Positions 37,227 through 46,883 of a DNA stretch of 64,000 bases are shown piece after piece. Made by a program: the position numbers and the translations under genes. Origin of the DNA: Thermincola carboxydiphila (GTDB lineage Bacteria; Bacillota; Thermincolia; Thermincolales; UBA2595); assembly GCA_016841045.1 (NCBI GenBank), contig JAENZX010000020.1, positions 1 through 64,000 of the forward strand, given 5' to 3'. Position 1 is the stretch's first letter, and the number at the start of each line of letters is the position of its first letter. The notes beneath the pieces were generated by a model that did no database searches, was not told where the DNA came from, and was given only the letters and a program-made list of their open reading frames with translations.

Positions 37227-37958
37227 TTGTTATCAGCTAAAGATCGTCTGATTATTGCACTGGATGTAGACACAACTGAAGAAGCCCTGTCACTGGTAGA
37301 AAAGCTGCAAGATTATGTTGGTGTATTTAAAGTTGGTATGCAGCTATATAATAGTGAGGGACCCGAAATTCTTAAAAAGATTCATAGCCTCGGTGGTAAA
37401 ATATTTCTTGATCTTAAACTGCATGATATCCCCAATACTGTTGGGCAGGCCGCATCGGTGCTGACCCGCCATGGGGTATTTATGTATAATGTACATACGG
37501 CGGGCGGTTCAGAGATGATGAAAAAGGCCAGAGAATCAGCTGATAAGGTTTCTGGGCAGAATGGTTCCATTAGACCGCTGGTAATTGGAGTTACTGTTCT
37601 AACCAGTATCAATCAATCAATTTTGGAGAACGAAATGGGCGTTTCCCGTTCTGTTGAGGAACAGGTTGTTAGCTGGGCCAGGCTCGCAAAAGAATCAGGT
37701 CTTGACGGTGTTGTTGCTTCGCCAAAAGAAATCCGCGCTATCAGGGAAGCCTGCGGTGAGGAATTTGTTATTATTACACCCGGAGTCCGCCCTGAATGGG
37801 CAGCGGCTAATGACCAAAAACGTGTCATGACCCCCAGGGAAGCTATTGCTTCAGGAGCCAGTTATCTGGTAGTCGGTCGCCCTATAACAGCGGCAGCAGA
37901 CCCTGTGGATGCAGCCAAAAGAATAGTAAGTGAAATGGAGGAAGGTTTAAAATGTTAA
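37227..37958 (+). CDS. pyrF: Orotidine 5'-phosphate decarboxylase
   Basis: Last step to UMP. The catalytic Lys-Asp array is visible in [15 protein letters not shown] near residue 57, and the C-terminal phosphate site in [12 protein letters not shown] near residue 213. TTG 37227 is favoured because GGAGGT (37214-37219) lies 7 bases before it; the upstream ATG 37212 overlaps that same site. This gives 243 aa, normal for type I enzymes. It overlaps pyrE by 7 bases. Confidence 0.94.
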   Translation: MLSAKDRLIIALDVDTTEEALSLVEKLQDYVGVFKVGMQLYNSEGPEILKKIHSLGGKIFLDLKLHDIPNTVGQAASVLTRHGVFMYNVHTAGGSEMMKKARESADKVSGQNGSIRPLVIGVTVLTSINQSILENEMGVSRSVEEQVVSWARLAKESGLDGVVASPKEIRAIREACGEEFVIITPGVRPEWAAANDQKRVMTPREAIASGASYLVVGRPITAAADPVDAAKRIVSEMEEGLKC

Positions 37959-38527
37959 CACATGATGAAGCAATCGAAATTTTTATCAAGGCAAATGCCT
38001 TGTTGACCGGTCATTTCCGTCTGACTTCAGGCAGGCACAGCGCCAAGTATATGCAGTGTGCTCAGGTACTGCAGTATCCCCAGTACGCTTCAGTACTCTG
38101 TGATTCCCTGGCTGAGAAATTTAAAGGGACACAAATAGACTTGGTAGTTGGTCCTGCTATGGGTGGAATTATTGTAGCTTATGAAGTTGGCAGGGCTCTT
38201 GGGGTGAAAACTTTCTTCACTGAGCGTGAGAATGGTGCAATGGCTTTAAGAAGGGGATTTACTATTAATCCGGGCGAAAAAGTTCTTGTTGTTGAAGATG
38301 TTGTTACCACTGGAGGTTCGGTTAAAGAAGTTATCGATGTAGTACGCGAGAAGGGCGGCGAAGTTGTTGGGGTAGGTGTCCTGGTGGACCGCAGTGCCGG
38401 TAAAGCTGACTTTGGTGTCCCAACCCAGTCAATAGTGCAGCTGGAAATTGAGTCGTACGACCCTGAAGAATGCCCCTTATGCAAAGAGGGAATTCCTGTA
38501 GTTAAACCGGGCAGCAGGCAGGTATAA
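37952..38527 (+). CDS. pyrE: Orotate phosphoribosyltransferase
   Basis: Attaches orotate to PRPP to form OMP. The 191 aa protein has the PRPP motif [17 protein letters not shown] near residue 110 and a flexible catalytic loop [17 protein letters not shown] near residue 88. ATG 37952 follows GAGGAAGG inside the end of pyrF. Last gene of the pyr set. Confidence 0.95.
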   Translation: MLTHDEAIEIFIKANALLTGHFRLTSGRHSAKYMQCAQVLQYPQYASVLCDSLAEKFKGTQIDLVVGPAMGGIIVAYEVGRALGVKTFFTERENGAMALRRGFTINPGEKVLVVEDVVTTGGSVKEVIDVVREKGGEVVGVGVLVDRSAGKADFGVPTQSIVQLEIESYDPEECPLCKEGIPVVKPGSRQV

Positions 38528-38567
38528 ATTCTCTAACAGGAGATGACTGACCTTATGTGGAGGAATG

Positions 38568-40076
38568 ATGGCTGATACGGGGTTGACACGCGGTAAAAAA
38601 ATAATTCTTATCGTGATTGACTCTTTAATACCTGAAATGTTAAGGACATGCCTGAGTTCAGGTTCCATTCCCGGAATAGGATTCTTAAGCAGCAAAGGAC
38701 AGCTTTGCTTTGACTGTGTATCTGTCTTTCCTACTATGACTCCTGTTGCAACAGCTTCTATTGCAACAGGGGTTTTTCCTGACCGTCACCAGATACCGGG
38801 TTTCATCTGGTATCATAGGGGAGAAAAAAGAATAATTAACTATGGCGCAACTCCCCTGGCAATATTTAAGACAGGTTTCAAGAATGTCCTAAAAGACCTG
38901 CTGTATAACTTAAACGGTCAGCACCTCAACCGCGAAACCAGGACTGTTCATGAAATTCTGGAAGCTAACGGTTTTAGCTCTGCCAGTATTAATTTTTATA
39001 TATTTAGGGGGCTTTATAGTTTTAGAGTCAGGCTCCCATTTTGGGCACGGCTGCTGTCAGGTTTATGGAACAGCCCGAAAGTAATGGGACCTTCGATATC
39101 AGTTGTGGGACAAATAGTTCCTCCCGACTTTGCCCACAAAGGTGCCTTGAAAAAGTTTGAAGGTTTCTTGCGAAGGTTCGGAGTTAATGATGAGTTTGCC
39201 GGGACAACTGCTTACCACCTGATAAAACAGGGAAAGCAGCCTGACTTTACAGTCGTATACCTTCCGGACCTGGATAGCTATGCCCACCGACACCACATTA
39301 AAGATACAGCTCCCGCTATAATAAGGGCTGATCGACAGGTACAGAAGATTCTAAACGCCTTTGGTTCATGGCAGGAGGCTCTTGAAAATAATATTTTTAT
39401 TTTAATAGGTGACCACTCCCAAAGTTTGATTGGCAAGGAGCACGACAGCATTATAAAACTTTCACGTCTGCTGTCTGGCTTCAGCCAGCTTGGGCTGGGT
39501 AAAATCAACAACGGTCAGTATCAGTTGGCTGTGTGTCCAAATGAACGTATGGCCCACATTTATCTGTTAAAGGATATAGACAGGCTGAAACCTGAAGTGC
39601 TTAAGATACTGGCTGCCGATCCCCGGATTGACCAGATAATCTGGAAAGAAATATATGGCGGGAAAGATTTGTATAATGTTACTAGAGGTGGATGTATAGG
39701 TCGGTTGACCTTTTCCAGAGGTGGGTCCTTCTATGACCCTTACGGATTGATGTGGGATTTTGAAGGGGACCTGGGTGCAGTAAACGCCGGGCTTGAGGGT
39801 AAACGGCTTATTTACGGTCAGTACCCCGATGCATTCAATCTAATTGCCTCACTAATGTCCGCAGTTCACTGTGGGGATATTGTTATAACTGCTCACCCCG
39901 GCTTTGAATTCGGCGGTGAAGCGGCCCCGGTTCACCCTGGACGGGGCAGCCACGGATCTTTCCATCGGGATGACATTTGTGTCCCGCTTATAACCGCAGG
40001 TGGGGAAAAGTTCGGGCCAAACCCCCGTATAGTGGATATAGTACCGTATATTCTGAATAACTTTGGATTACGCTAA
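38568..40076 (+). CDS. Alkaline-phosphatase-fold phosphodiesterase/nucleotide pyrophosphatase-like protein
   Basis: A 502 aa metal-dependent hydrolase of the type I phosphodiesterase superfamily. The metal and nucleophile region is visible as LIVIDSLIPEML near residue 13 and FPTMTPVATASIATGVFPDRHQIPG near residue 53, with further metal ligands in DLDSYAHRHH near residue 227, LIGDHSQ near residue 280, and HPGRGSHGSFHRDD near residue 460. No signal peptide is seen, so it is probably cytoplasmic. Substrate unknown. Forty bases after pyrE, so it may be cotranscribed. Confidence 0.82.
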   Translation: MADTGLTRGKKIILIVIDSLIPEMLRTCLSSGSIPGIGFLSSKGQLCFDCVSVFPTMTPVATASIATGVFPDRHQIPGFIWYHRGEKRIINYGATPLAIFKTGFKNVLKDLLYNLNGQHLNRETRTVHEILEANGFSSASINFYIFRGLYSFRVRLPFWARLLSGLWNSPKVMGPSISVVGQIVPPDFAHKGALKKFEGFLRRFGVNDEFAGTTAYHLIKQGKQPDFTVVYLPDLDSYAHRHHIKDTAPAIIRADRQVQKILNAFGSWQEALENNIFILIGDHSQSLIGKEHDSIIKLSRLLSGFSQLGLGKINNGQYQLAVCPNERMAHIYLLKDIDRLKPEVLKILAADPRIDQIIWKEIYGGKDLYNVTRGGCIGRLTFSRGGSFYDPYGLMWDFEGDLGAVNAGLEGKRLIYGQYPDAFNLIASLMSAVHCGDIVITAHPGFEFGGEAAPVHPGRGSHGSFHRDDICVPLITAGGEKFGPNPRIVDIVPYILNNFGLR

Positions 40077-40125
40077 GAGACATATTCTAAACCCCAGATT
40101 AACGATTTAGGGTTCAAGTATAGTC

Positions 40126-40282
40126 AACAAACCCTTCCCAAGAAGAAAGAGGGGATGGTATTTTTCCTAAGCGGCGAGTCTGCCATCCGCTCGTCGGAGA
40201 GCGTAAGCGATCCGGTAACGAGCTGAGGTGTTGCCGCCGTGTGGAAAAGTCCCATCCCCTCATGCCTAAGCAAGGGTTTGTT
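40126..40282. repeat. Second type of nested palindromic structured element
   Basis: AACAAACCCTT (40126-40136) pairs exactly with 40272-40282; GAGGGGATGG (40149-40158) with 40252-40261; TTTTCC (40162-40167) with 40243-40248; CGGCG (40172-40176) with 40235-40239; inner GCTCGT (40189-40194) with 40218-40223 and CGGA (40195-40198) with TCCG (40211-40214). The sequence differs from the 21640/33650 family but the plan is the same. It lies between convergent genes and may terminate both, though it lacks T-runs. Confidence 0.75.
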
Positions 40283-40301
40283 TGCTTAAAACCCTTGATA
40301 A

Positions 40302-42053
40302 TCAATCAGGGGTTTTTGGCTCAACCATAATTGTATTCTGATTATCATATATCACCATACCCGGTTTAGCCCCTCGGGGCTTACGGACATGCTTTCTGAG
40401 GGCATAGTCAACCGGAACCTTAGACGAATTGCGAGCTTTGGAAAAAAAGGCAGCTATTTGGGCAGCTGTTTCAATTGTTTTATCAGGTATGGGCCTGCCT
40501 CCGGGGTTTTTGACAACCACGTGACTGCCTGGAATATCTTTTACGTGAAACCACAGGTCTTCCTGGTCTGCAAGTTTCATAGTCAGGTAATCATTCTGCC
40601 TGTTATTTCTTCCCACCAGAATTGTAAATCCTTCAGCGGATACAAATTTTAATGGAACCGGCTCCGATACAGGGGTTGGTTTTTTTGTTCCTTTTGCAGC
40701 CTGCTCAGGTTTTAGATAACTCTCTTTGACCAGCTCAGCCTTTATTTCGTCAAGTTCACTAAATTGTTCAGCCTGCTCAAGAGCTGTCAGCACAGATTCA
40801 AGGTACTGCAGTTCCTTGTTCAAGTCTTGAAGATAATTCTGTGATACTTCTTTACTATGTCGGGACTTGGTATATTTCTTAAAATACTGCTGGGCGTTTT
40901 CAGCAGGTGTCAGTCTTGTATCCAGTGGTATAGTAACTGTCTTTTGTCCTGGGTCGTAGTAATTTACCACCTCGATAGCTTTGGCACCTTTCTCAAGCTG
41001 AAAAATGTTTGCTGTCACTAACTCGCCCAAAATTTTGAGGGTATCAGCATCTTCGGCCTTTTTCAGGGTATCTTCATGGATGCTGATTTTCTTTTTGCAT
41101 TTTTTTATTTCATCTGCAACCGTCTTTAGCAGCGCACCGGCTGCACGGGCGAATTTTTCCTGATATTCTCTGGTCGAATAGTACTCTTCGAGCACATCAC
41201 TCATTGTACCGTTTCTGTATACGGCATTAGGAAACTGAGTAAGCCCCAGGGCCGAATAGGCTGCGGGACGTTTTCCCTCGTAACAGATAGATGGATGAAA
41301 AGTACCTGTCAGTGCACTGCTTCGAATTTCATCAAAGACTGCCCAGAGAATACATAAGTCCAGTTCGCCTATAAACTCTACAGTGGCAGTGGGCTCAAGG
41401 CCAGCTCTTATTACAATCTCACGGCAGGTTTGGGGGCTTAACCCCTCAAATTTTGAAAGGATAATTTTTTGGAGTGGTTGTTCACTGTCAGGGTCCCATA
41501 TGGCATTTCGGAACTGATCTTCTGTTACTTCCAGCGGGTTCATCTTTCCTGATTCAGGAGGGCAAACGTACTGCCTGCCGGGCAGTATTTCCCTATGCCG
41601 ACTCGTGGCGTAGGAGAAACGGTTTATACCGTCGAGAATTACATTGCTTGATGTTTCGGTTAAAACAATATTGCTGTGTTTTCCCATTACTTCACAAATC
41701 AGGTTTTTTCCGGACAGCATCCCCAACTCATCAACTGCTTCAAACTTTATGTACAGTACCCGTTCCAGTCCAGGCTGTTCAATTCCTGCTATTTTCCCAC
41801 CCTCCAGGTGCTTCCTGAGTACCATACAGAAGATGGGAGGGGTAAGGGGATTCTCCCTGACAGTTGATGTAAGATGCACCCTGGCATCTCTGGGGTCAGC
41901 GGAAATCAGAAGTCGGTGTTTGGTCCTGTCTCTATGTATGATAAGGACAACTTCGGCAGGCAGGGGCTGGTATATTTTTTCAACCCGACCACCGATTAGG
42001 GTATTATTAAGTTCATGTTTTATGGCGGACATAACCAGACCATCAAATGACAT
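40302..42053 (-). CDS. rqcH: Ribosome quality-control protein RqcH (NFACT family)
   Basis: Binds stalled 50S subunits and adds C-terminal alanine tails to nascent chains; formerly called fibronectin-binding protein A. The 583 aa protein has the NFACT-N domain (LIGGRVEKIYQP near residue 18; LRKHLEGGKI), a long coiled coil at about residues 290-440 and a C-terminal NFACT-R domain with NDYLTMKLADQEDLWFHVKDIPGSHVVVK. ATG 42053 follows ACGGAGGT on the minus strand. Confidence 0.94.
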   Translation of the reverse strand: MSFDGLVMSAIKHELNNTLIGGRVEKIYQPLPAEVVLIIHRDRTKHRLLISADPRDARVHLTSTVRENPLTPPIFCMVLRKHLEGGKIAGIEQPGLERVLYIKFEAVDELGMLSGKNLICEVMGKHSNIVLTETSSNVILDGINRFSYATSRHREILPGRQYVCPPESGKMNPLEVTEDQFRNAIWDPDSEQPLQKIILSKFEGLSPQTCREIVIRAGLEPTATVEFIGELDLCILWAVFDEIRSSALTGTFHPSICYEGKRPAAYSALGLTQFPNAVYRNGTMSDVLEEYYSTREYQEKFARAAGALLKTVADEIKKCKKKISIHEDTLKKAEDADTLKILGELVTANIFQLEKGAKAIEVVNYYDPGQKTVTIPLDTRLTPAENAQQYFKKYTKSRHSKEVSQNYLQDLNKELQYLESVLTALEQAEQFSELDEIKAELVKESYLKPEQAAKGTKKPTPVSEPVPLKFVSAEGFTILVGRNNRQNDYLTMKLADQEDLWFHVKDIPGSHVVVKNPGGRPIPDKTIETAAQIAAFFSKARNSSKVPVDYALRKHVRKPRGAKPGMVIYDNQNTIMVEPKTPD

Positions 42054-42091
42054 AATTCAACCTCCGTTATCCCCCAGACCTATTCACAGAC

Positions 42092-42637
42092 CTATTCATT
42101 ATCAATTTTAAAAAATCTGCTTATATCTTCTGAAGGAATCGCGATCCAGTAAATACCAGGATTTATTACAAGGGATTTAAATCCACCCTGTAAAACAAAC
42201 TTCAATATGGTTGCTATATCGCAGATTATATATGAGCCACTACGCAAACGTGATTTAAAATTTTCGAAAGAAGTAAATGCTATCAGATCTTCACCTTCAC
42301 CTAAAGGATGTTTTTGTGTTATAGGTTCTACTGTCACTGGCTCATCAGATTTGTTTTCATTCTGTTCAGATACATTGTTCCTAATGGGTATGAGCAGATA
42401 TTTACCGGGTAGAGCTTGATAAAATTCTATTCTGTGCTTTTCTCTTTCTGCTTCGAGGTCGGCAGAGTTGCTATCCTCGGGGTGACTTAGAGAGCCTTCT
42501 TCAAAATTGATATTAAAGTCAGAGCCAAAGCTACCTTCGTCGCTGTTACCGCCTTCATCTTTTAAACCTAACATAAGCATGATAATGTCTTCTAAAGTGG
42601 AGTTTTGTTCCAATAATTTGGCATAGTCCTCACTCAT
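42092..42637 (-). CDS. SseB-domain-like protein
   Basis: A 181 aa acidic protein. Start MSEDYAKLLEQ is preferred because AAAGGGGA precedes it; seven further residues are possible. The second half resembles the SseB N-terminal domain (LPGKYLLIPI, IAFTSFENFKSRL, VLQGGFKSLVINPGIYWIAIPSEDI), found in proteins of unclear role. The first half is low-complexity and rich in Asp, Glu and Ser. It lies between menG and rqcH on the same strand. Confidence 0.7.
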   Translation of the reverse strand: MSEDYAKLLEQNSTLEDIIMLMLGLKDEGGNSDEGSFGSDFNINFEEGSLSHPEDSNSADLEAEREKHRIEFYQALPGKYLLIPIRNNVSEQNENKSDEPVTVEPITQKHPLGEGEDLIAFTSFENFKSRLRSGSYIICDIATILKFVLQGGFKSLVINPGIYWIAIPSEDISRFFKIDNE

Positions 42638-42664
42638 ACGAGTTCCCCTTTCTCCCAAAAAGCT

Positions 42665-43390
42665 TTATGTATCTTTTCTTCCCTCTACAACCGCTACTGC
42701 TCCTCCGGCAAGGTTGTGATAAACGGTATCAATCAATCCTGCTTCGGCGAAAATGCGGGTAAGTTCCCACTGGGGAGGGAAAACCTTGGCTGAATTATGG
42801 AGATACTGGTAGGCTCCCTTATTCCCGGCGGTAAGCTTACCCATCGCCGGTATGATCTTTTCAAAGAAAAGCCAGTAGATCTGCTTGAAGACAGGTGCGG
42901 TTGGCTGTCCCATATCTATGGAAACAACTTTGCCACCTGGTTTGACCACCCTGGTCATTTCTTTTACAGCAGTTAAAATATCAGGTACATTTCTTAAACC
43001 CCAACCTACTGTTGCGCAATCAAAGGTATTATCCTCAAAAGGGAGTTCCATAGCATTCCCCTGAATAAATGTAATGTTATCCTTGAATTTAAAGCCCTTA
43101 ATGTTTTCTTTGGCTATAGCTAGCATGTTTTCTGAGAAGTCCAGGCCGGTTACTCTTCCATTAGGGCCCACGGACAAAGCCTGCTCCATAGAGAGCATTC
43201 CGGTTCCGCAGCACACATCAAGACCTGACCCGCCTGGTTTGAGGCCGCTCCGCCTAACTGTAAATTTGCGCCAGGACTTGTCCAATCCAAAGCTCATAAG
43301 GGTGTTCATAATATCATATCGCCGGGCAATTGAATTAAACATGTCCCGTACGAATTTTTCCTTGTTTTCTTTGCTAGGCAGATCAGCCAA
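42665..43390 (-). CDS. menG: Demethylmenaquinone methyltransferase
   Basis: SAM-dependent methyltransferase of the UbiE/MenG family that makes menaquinone, the quinone expected to feed the multiheme cytochromes. The 241 aa product has NSIARRYDIMNTLMSFGLDKSWRK near residue 19, the SAM motif LDVCCGTGM near residue 57, and the family block AGGAVAVVEGRK at the end. TTG 43390 follows GGGAGGAT on the minus strand. Confidence 0.93.
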   Translation of the reverse strand: MADLPSKENKEKFVRDMFNSIARRYDIMNTLMSFGLDKSWRKFTVRRSGLKPGGSGLDVCCGTGMLSMEQALSVGPNGRVTGLDFSENMLAIAKENIKGFKFKDNITFIQGNAMELPFEDNTFDCATVGWGLRNVPDILTAVKEMTRVVKPGGKVVSIDMGQPTAPVFKQIYWLFFEKIIPAMGKLTAGNKGAYQYLHNSAKVFPPQWELTRIFAEAGLIDTVYHNLAGGAVAVVEGRKDT

Positions 43391-43498
43391 TTTTTTATCC
43401 TCCCGATAGTTAGCTCTAATAGCTGTTAAATTACCATTTTAGTATAACACTGCCTGTAATGCCAGTCAATTAAGGGAGTAGGCAGTAGATAATTGAGA

Positions 43499-43535
43499 AT
43501 TGAGAATGGACAATTGACAATTGTCCATTCTCAAT
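43499..43535. repeat. Perfect 18-bp palindrome with flanking short repeats
   Basis: ATTGAGAATGGACAATTG (43499-43516) and its exact reverse complement (43518-43535) with a 1-base centre, flanked by further copies of AATTGAGAAT and AATTGTCAATT. The surrounding 43391-43755 gap otherwise holds a -10-like TATAAT at 43661-43666 and a small hairpin AATGCG/CGCATT at 43677-43694 before dapF. This ATTGAGAATTGACAATT type of repeat is scattered in many genomes. Confidence 0.7.
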
Positions 43536-43755
43536 TGTCAATTTGCACAACTCACCACTATCCGCTAATATATTGTATACACGCCGCGGCAGCCTTGCAA
43601 TTCACTAATAGTTGTAATAAGATAAATAATTAGATGCAGACTTTGTATTTATTTAGTTGTTATAATGCGTGTTTTTAATGCGGTTTAACGCATTTTCGTT
43701 TTTGTTTTAATGAACTAAATATCGGCGTTTGCTGTTTTAAAAGGGGGTGGAATAA

Positions 43756-44592
43756 ATGGAGTTTACTAAAATGCAAGGATTAGGCAATGATTTCATACTG
43801 GTGGATGCTTTTAATGAAAATATTACCGGCGTTGACTTCGCTCAGTTAGCCTTAAAGCTGTGTGACAGGCATTTCGGGATTGGGGCCGACGGACTGGTCT
43901 TTATTCTTCCTTCAGATACTGCTGATGTCCGTATGCGGATTTTTAACTCTGACGGCAGTGAAGCTGAGATGTGCGGTAATGTTACCAGATGTTTTGCAAG
44001 GTTGGTATACGACCGGGGAATCGTCAGAAAATCTGTTATAAGGGTTGAGACCCTTGCCGGGATAATTGTTCCTGAACTCATTTTTGAAGATGATAAAGTG
44101 GTTTCAGTTAAGGTAGACATGGGCGAGCCCCGGCTGGAGAGGAACCTGATTCCCATGGAGGGTTCTTCGGGACAGGTAGTTAATGAACCGCTTTCTGTTG
44201 ATGGGGATACATATAATGTAACCTGCGTTTCTATGGGTAACCCCCATTGTATAATATTTGTCCCTGACGTAAAAACTTTTCCTGTTACAGAAATCGGTCC
44301 CCAAATTGAGGCACACTCGAAGTTCCCTAGGAAGACCAATGTTGAATTTATCCAAATTCTCAATAGGAATGAAGTTAACATGAGGGTTTGGGAGAGGGGT
44401 GCAGCAGAGACACTTGCCTGCGGTACGGGAGCCTGTGCCGTCGGTGTGTCCTGTGTGCTAAATAATCTCACAGAGAGAAACATTACTGTTCATCTTCCGG
44501 GAGGCGATCTCATTATTGAATGGGCTGATAATAACCATGTCTACATGACAGGTCCGGGAGAGTATGTGTTTACCGGAAAAGTGGATATTTAG
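43756..44592 (+). CDS. dapF: Diaminopimelate epimerase
   Basis: Converts LL- to meso-diaminopimelate for lysine and cell wall. Both catalytic cysteines are present: [12 protein letters not shown] near residue 73 and [11 protein letters not shown] near residue 220. N-terminal MQGLGNDF and the 278 aa length fit the family. ATG follows AAAGGGGGTGG. It precedes dapL, giving the DapL-DapF route from tetrahydrodipicolinate in two steps. Confidence 0.97.
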   Translation: MEFTKMQGLGNDFILVDAFNENITGVDFAQLALKLCDRHFGIGADGLVFILPSDTADVRMRIFNSDGSEAEMCGNVTRCFARLVYDRGIVRKSVIRVETLAGIIVPELIFEDDKVVSVKVDMGEPRLERNLIPMEGSSGQVVNEPLSVDGDTYNVTCVSMGNPHCIIFVPDVKTFPVTEIGPQIEAHSKFPRKTNVEFIQILNRNEVNMRVWERGAAETLACGTGACAVGVSCVLNNLTERNITVHLPGGDLIIEWADNNHVYMTGPGEYVFTGKVDI

Positions 44593-44653
44593 TGGTTAGT
44601 GGAAACTACTCACTTCCCACTACCCACTACTCACTATTTAAGGAGGTTTAAAA

Positions 44654-45826
44654 GTGGAAGAAGCAAAAAGGATAAAACAGTTACCCCCATATTTGTTTGC
44701 ACGTATTGAAAAGAAGATTGAAAAAGCCAAAGCAGAGGGTGTTGATGTAATAAGCCTTGGTATTGGCGACCCTGACCGTCCGACCCCCGATCACATCATT
44801 GATAAGCTGTGTGAGCAGGCTCATAACCCAGTAAACCACCAGTATCCGTCTTCGGTAGGTATGCTGTCTTTTCGCCAGGCTGTTGCCACATACTATCAAA
44901 ATAGGTTTGGGGTTGAGCTTGACCCTAAGTCTGAAGTGGTTTCACTGATAGGTTCTAAAGAGGGTATTGCCCATATCTCCTTCTGTTACCTCGATCCGGG
45001 TGATGTTGCCCTTATCCCTGACCCTGGATATCCGGTGTATGGTATTGGGGCGATGCTCTGTGGTGCAGAGCCTTATACAATGCCGCTTAAGGTTGAAAAC
45101 GGCTTTTTGCCCGACTTGGATGCTATCCCCGCGGATGTAGCCAGAAGGGCTAAACTGATGTTCGTAAACTATCCCAACAACCCTACAGGGGCAATTGCCA
45201 ACGATGATTTCTACAAGAAGCTTATTGCCTTTGCCAAAGAATATAATATTATCGTTTGTCATGATGCAGCATACCAGGACATTGCCTTTGACGGGTATCG
45301 CCCGCCAAGCTTCCTTGAATATCCGGGAGCCAAAGAAGTGGGTATCGAATTTGGTTCCTGCTCCAAACCCTACAATATGACAGGCTGGCGTATTGCCTGG
45401 GCGGCAGGTAACCCAAGAGTTATTGAGGCTCTTGGCCGTATCAAGTCCAATATCGATTCTGGTGTGTTCCAGGCAGTTCAATATGCTGGAGCAGCTGCAA
45501 TAACCGGACCTCAGGAATGCACTGTGGAAATCAGTAAGGTTTATAAAGAAAGAGCTCAGGTAATTGTTGACGCTTTAAACAGCTTGGGTTGGAACATTAA
45601 GCCACCTAAAGCAACGATTTATCTTTGGGTTCCTGTTCCCAAAGGCTATACTTCTATGACTTTTGCAGAACACGTATTTGAAAAGACAGGAGTTGTAATA
45701 ACTCCAGGTAACGGTTACGGCGAGTATGGTGAAGGATACTTCCGTATAGCCCTGACCGTTGAAAAAGAACGTGCCCAGGAAGCTGTCAACAGAATCAAAG
45801 AGAAGGTTGGCAAAGTAGAATTTTAA
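44654..45826 (+). CDS. dapL: LL-diaminopimelate aminotransferase
   Basis: PLP enzyme that turns tetrahydrodipicolinate directly into LL-diaminopimelate. The 390 aa class I/II aminotransferase has [16 protein letters not shown] near residue 35, NYPNNPTGA near residue 174, and the PLP Lys in [20 protein letters not shown] near residue 234. GTG 44654 follows AAGGAGGT. The 44593-44640 gap before it is a low-complexity stretch of CACTAC-like repeats. Confidence 0.95.
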   Translation: MEEAKRIKQLPPYLFARIEKKIEKAKAEGVDVISLGIGDPDRPTPDHIIDKLCEQAHNPVNHQYPSSVGMLSFRQAVATYYQNRFGVELDPKSEVVSLIGSKEGIAHISFCYLDPGDVALIPDPGYPVYGIGAMLCGAEPYTMPLKVENGFLPDLDAIPADVARRAKLMFVNYPNNPTGAIANDDFYKKLIAFAKEYNIIVCHDAAYQDIAFDGYRPPSFLEYPGAKEVGIEFGSCSKPYNMTGWRIAWAAGNPRVIEALGRIKSNIDSGVFQAVQYAGAAAITGPQECTVEISKVYKERAQVIVDALNSLGWNIKPPKATIYLWVPVPKGYTSMTFAEHVFEKTGVVITPGNGYGEYGEGYFRIALTVEKERAQEAVNRIKEKVGKVEF

Positions 45827-45841
45827 TGTAAGAGATGATAA

Positions 45842-45886
45842 AAAGGTACTGTCCCAAAAATTGCTTTTGGGATAGTACCTTTTTTA
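45842..45886 (+). terminator. Terminator after dapL
   Basis: AAAGGTACT-G-TCCCAAAA (about 45842-45860) pairs with TTTTGGGA-T-AGTACCTTT (from 45865), leaving TTTTT. A long stem with one mismatch, 15 bases after the stop codon. Confidence 0.85.
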
Positions 45887-45932
45887 TATTCTAATGAGCT
45901 TAGGCAATAAACCGGGAGCACCAAAAGTTCAC

Positions 45933-46271
45933 TCATTGTTTCAAGTCAGACTCGATAGCTTCGTTTATAGTCTTAAATATTTTTGAAATCATGCTATTGA
46001 ATTCGTTTCCGGCCGTGAAGTATCTGTTCACTTCAGGAAACACTAAAATACTCTTGATTTCTTCGTTTAATTTCAATATTTTAGGTTCCAGCTCCTTTTG
46101 CCCGGGTTTATAATGCAGTAATAATTCTTGTTGCTTATTATTTATTTCTTCTACTTTTTTCTTTAAACCAGGATTCTTATTTATTAAAGAATGAGCCTGT
46201 TTTAATTCAATATACTTTGTGGTTTTTGTTATAGCAGCCGCGAGCTCTTTCACTTTATCATTTATGTTCAT
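45933..46271 (-). CDS. YlbF/YmcA family protein
   Basis: A 112 aa all-helical protein (VKELAAAITKTTKYIELKQAHSLI; NPGLKKKVEEINNKQQELL). Length and pattern match the YlbF/YmcA family, whose members in Bacillus form complexes with YaaT that affect sporulation and RNase Y. Here the role is only inferred from the family. ATG 46271 on the minus strand. Confidence 0.75.
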   Translation of the reverse strand: MNINDKVKELAAAITKTTKYIELKQAHSLINKNPGLKKKVEEINNKQQELLLHYKPGQKELEPKILKLNEEIKSILVFPEVNRYFTAGNEFNSMISKIFKTINEAIESDLKQ

Positions 46272-46302
46272 GTAATGTCTCCTTCAAATTAATACTAGTT
46301 AT

Positions 46303-46608
46303 TTAAAAAAAGGGGAAGAAGAAGGGGAAGATAAAGGGAAAGAAACGACGCCTAAAGAAAAACGGAAATAAAAATGGTGAGAAAAACGGACCTCCAGCAA
46401 ACGCTCCTGCGAAGGCACCAGATCCATGAGGATTTCCATCAAGGTGTGATCCATACATATCATACGGCATGGGGCATCCATTACTGTACATGTCTGTCAT
46501 TTCGGGCATCATACCTGCTTCGTACATGTAATTCATTGGAGCCATTTCCATTGGCATCATGTAATTATAATTATAGTTACAGGTTACCTGCGGTTTTTTT
46601 CTAGCCAC
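46303..46608 (-). CDS. Low-complexity Met/Tyr/Phe-rich protein, possible spore coat protein
   Basis: A 101 aa protein with a short basic start (MARKKPQ), a middle rich in Asn, Tyr and Met (CNYNYNYMMPMEMAPMNYMY) and a Gly-Ala stretch, then a C-terminus of almost only Phe, Pro and Arg (FFSPFLFPFFFRRRFFPFIF). GTG 46608 follows AAGGAGGT on the minus strand, so it is a real gene. Composition resembles small coat or exosporium proteins; no homologue is claimed. Confidence 0.65.
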   Translation of the reverse strand: MARKKPQVTCNYNYNYMMPMEMAPMNYMYEAGMMPEMTDMYSNGCPMPYDMYGSHLDGNPHGSGAFAGAFAGGPFFSPFLFPFFFRRRFFPFIFPFFFPFF

Positions 46609-46883
46609 TTTGAAGACCTCCTTTTTGTTATTTCAATAGTATATATACGTGATTGATAGTTAGAAGGTTACTAATTATGAGAATTATGTAAAATAAATAT
46701 TAAGGTTTAGGCGAAAAATTGATAATCTTTACAGGAAGAATGAACATAATAATTATGTACTTGAGTTAAAAGTTTCGTAATCGCTAAGAAGCAGCAAAGT
46801 CTTTGGCTTGCTGCTTTTATTTTTGAATATAAAAAGGTTAGGTAATAAAGATAGGGGAAAAATAACGACTGGAGGCGAGTAAT

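Noticed and set aside
43842-44483. 213-codon minus-strand frame inside dapF
   Set aside because: Antisense shadow of dapF, whose catalytic motifs are intact.
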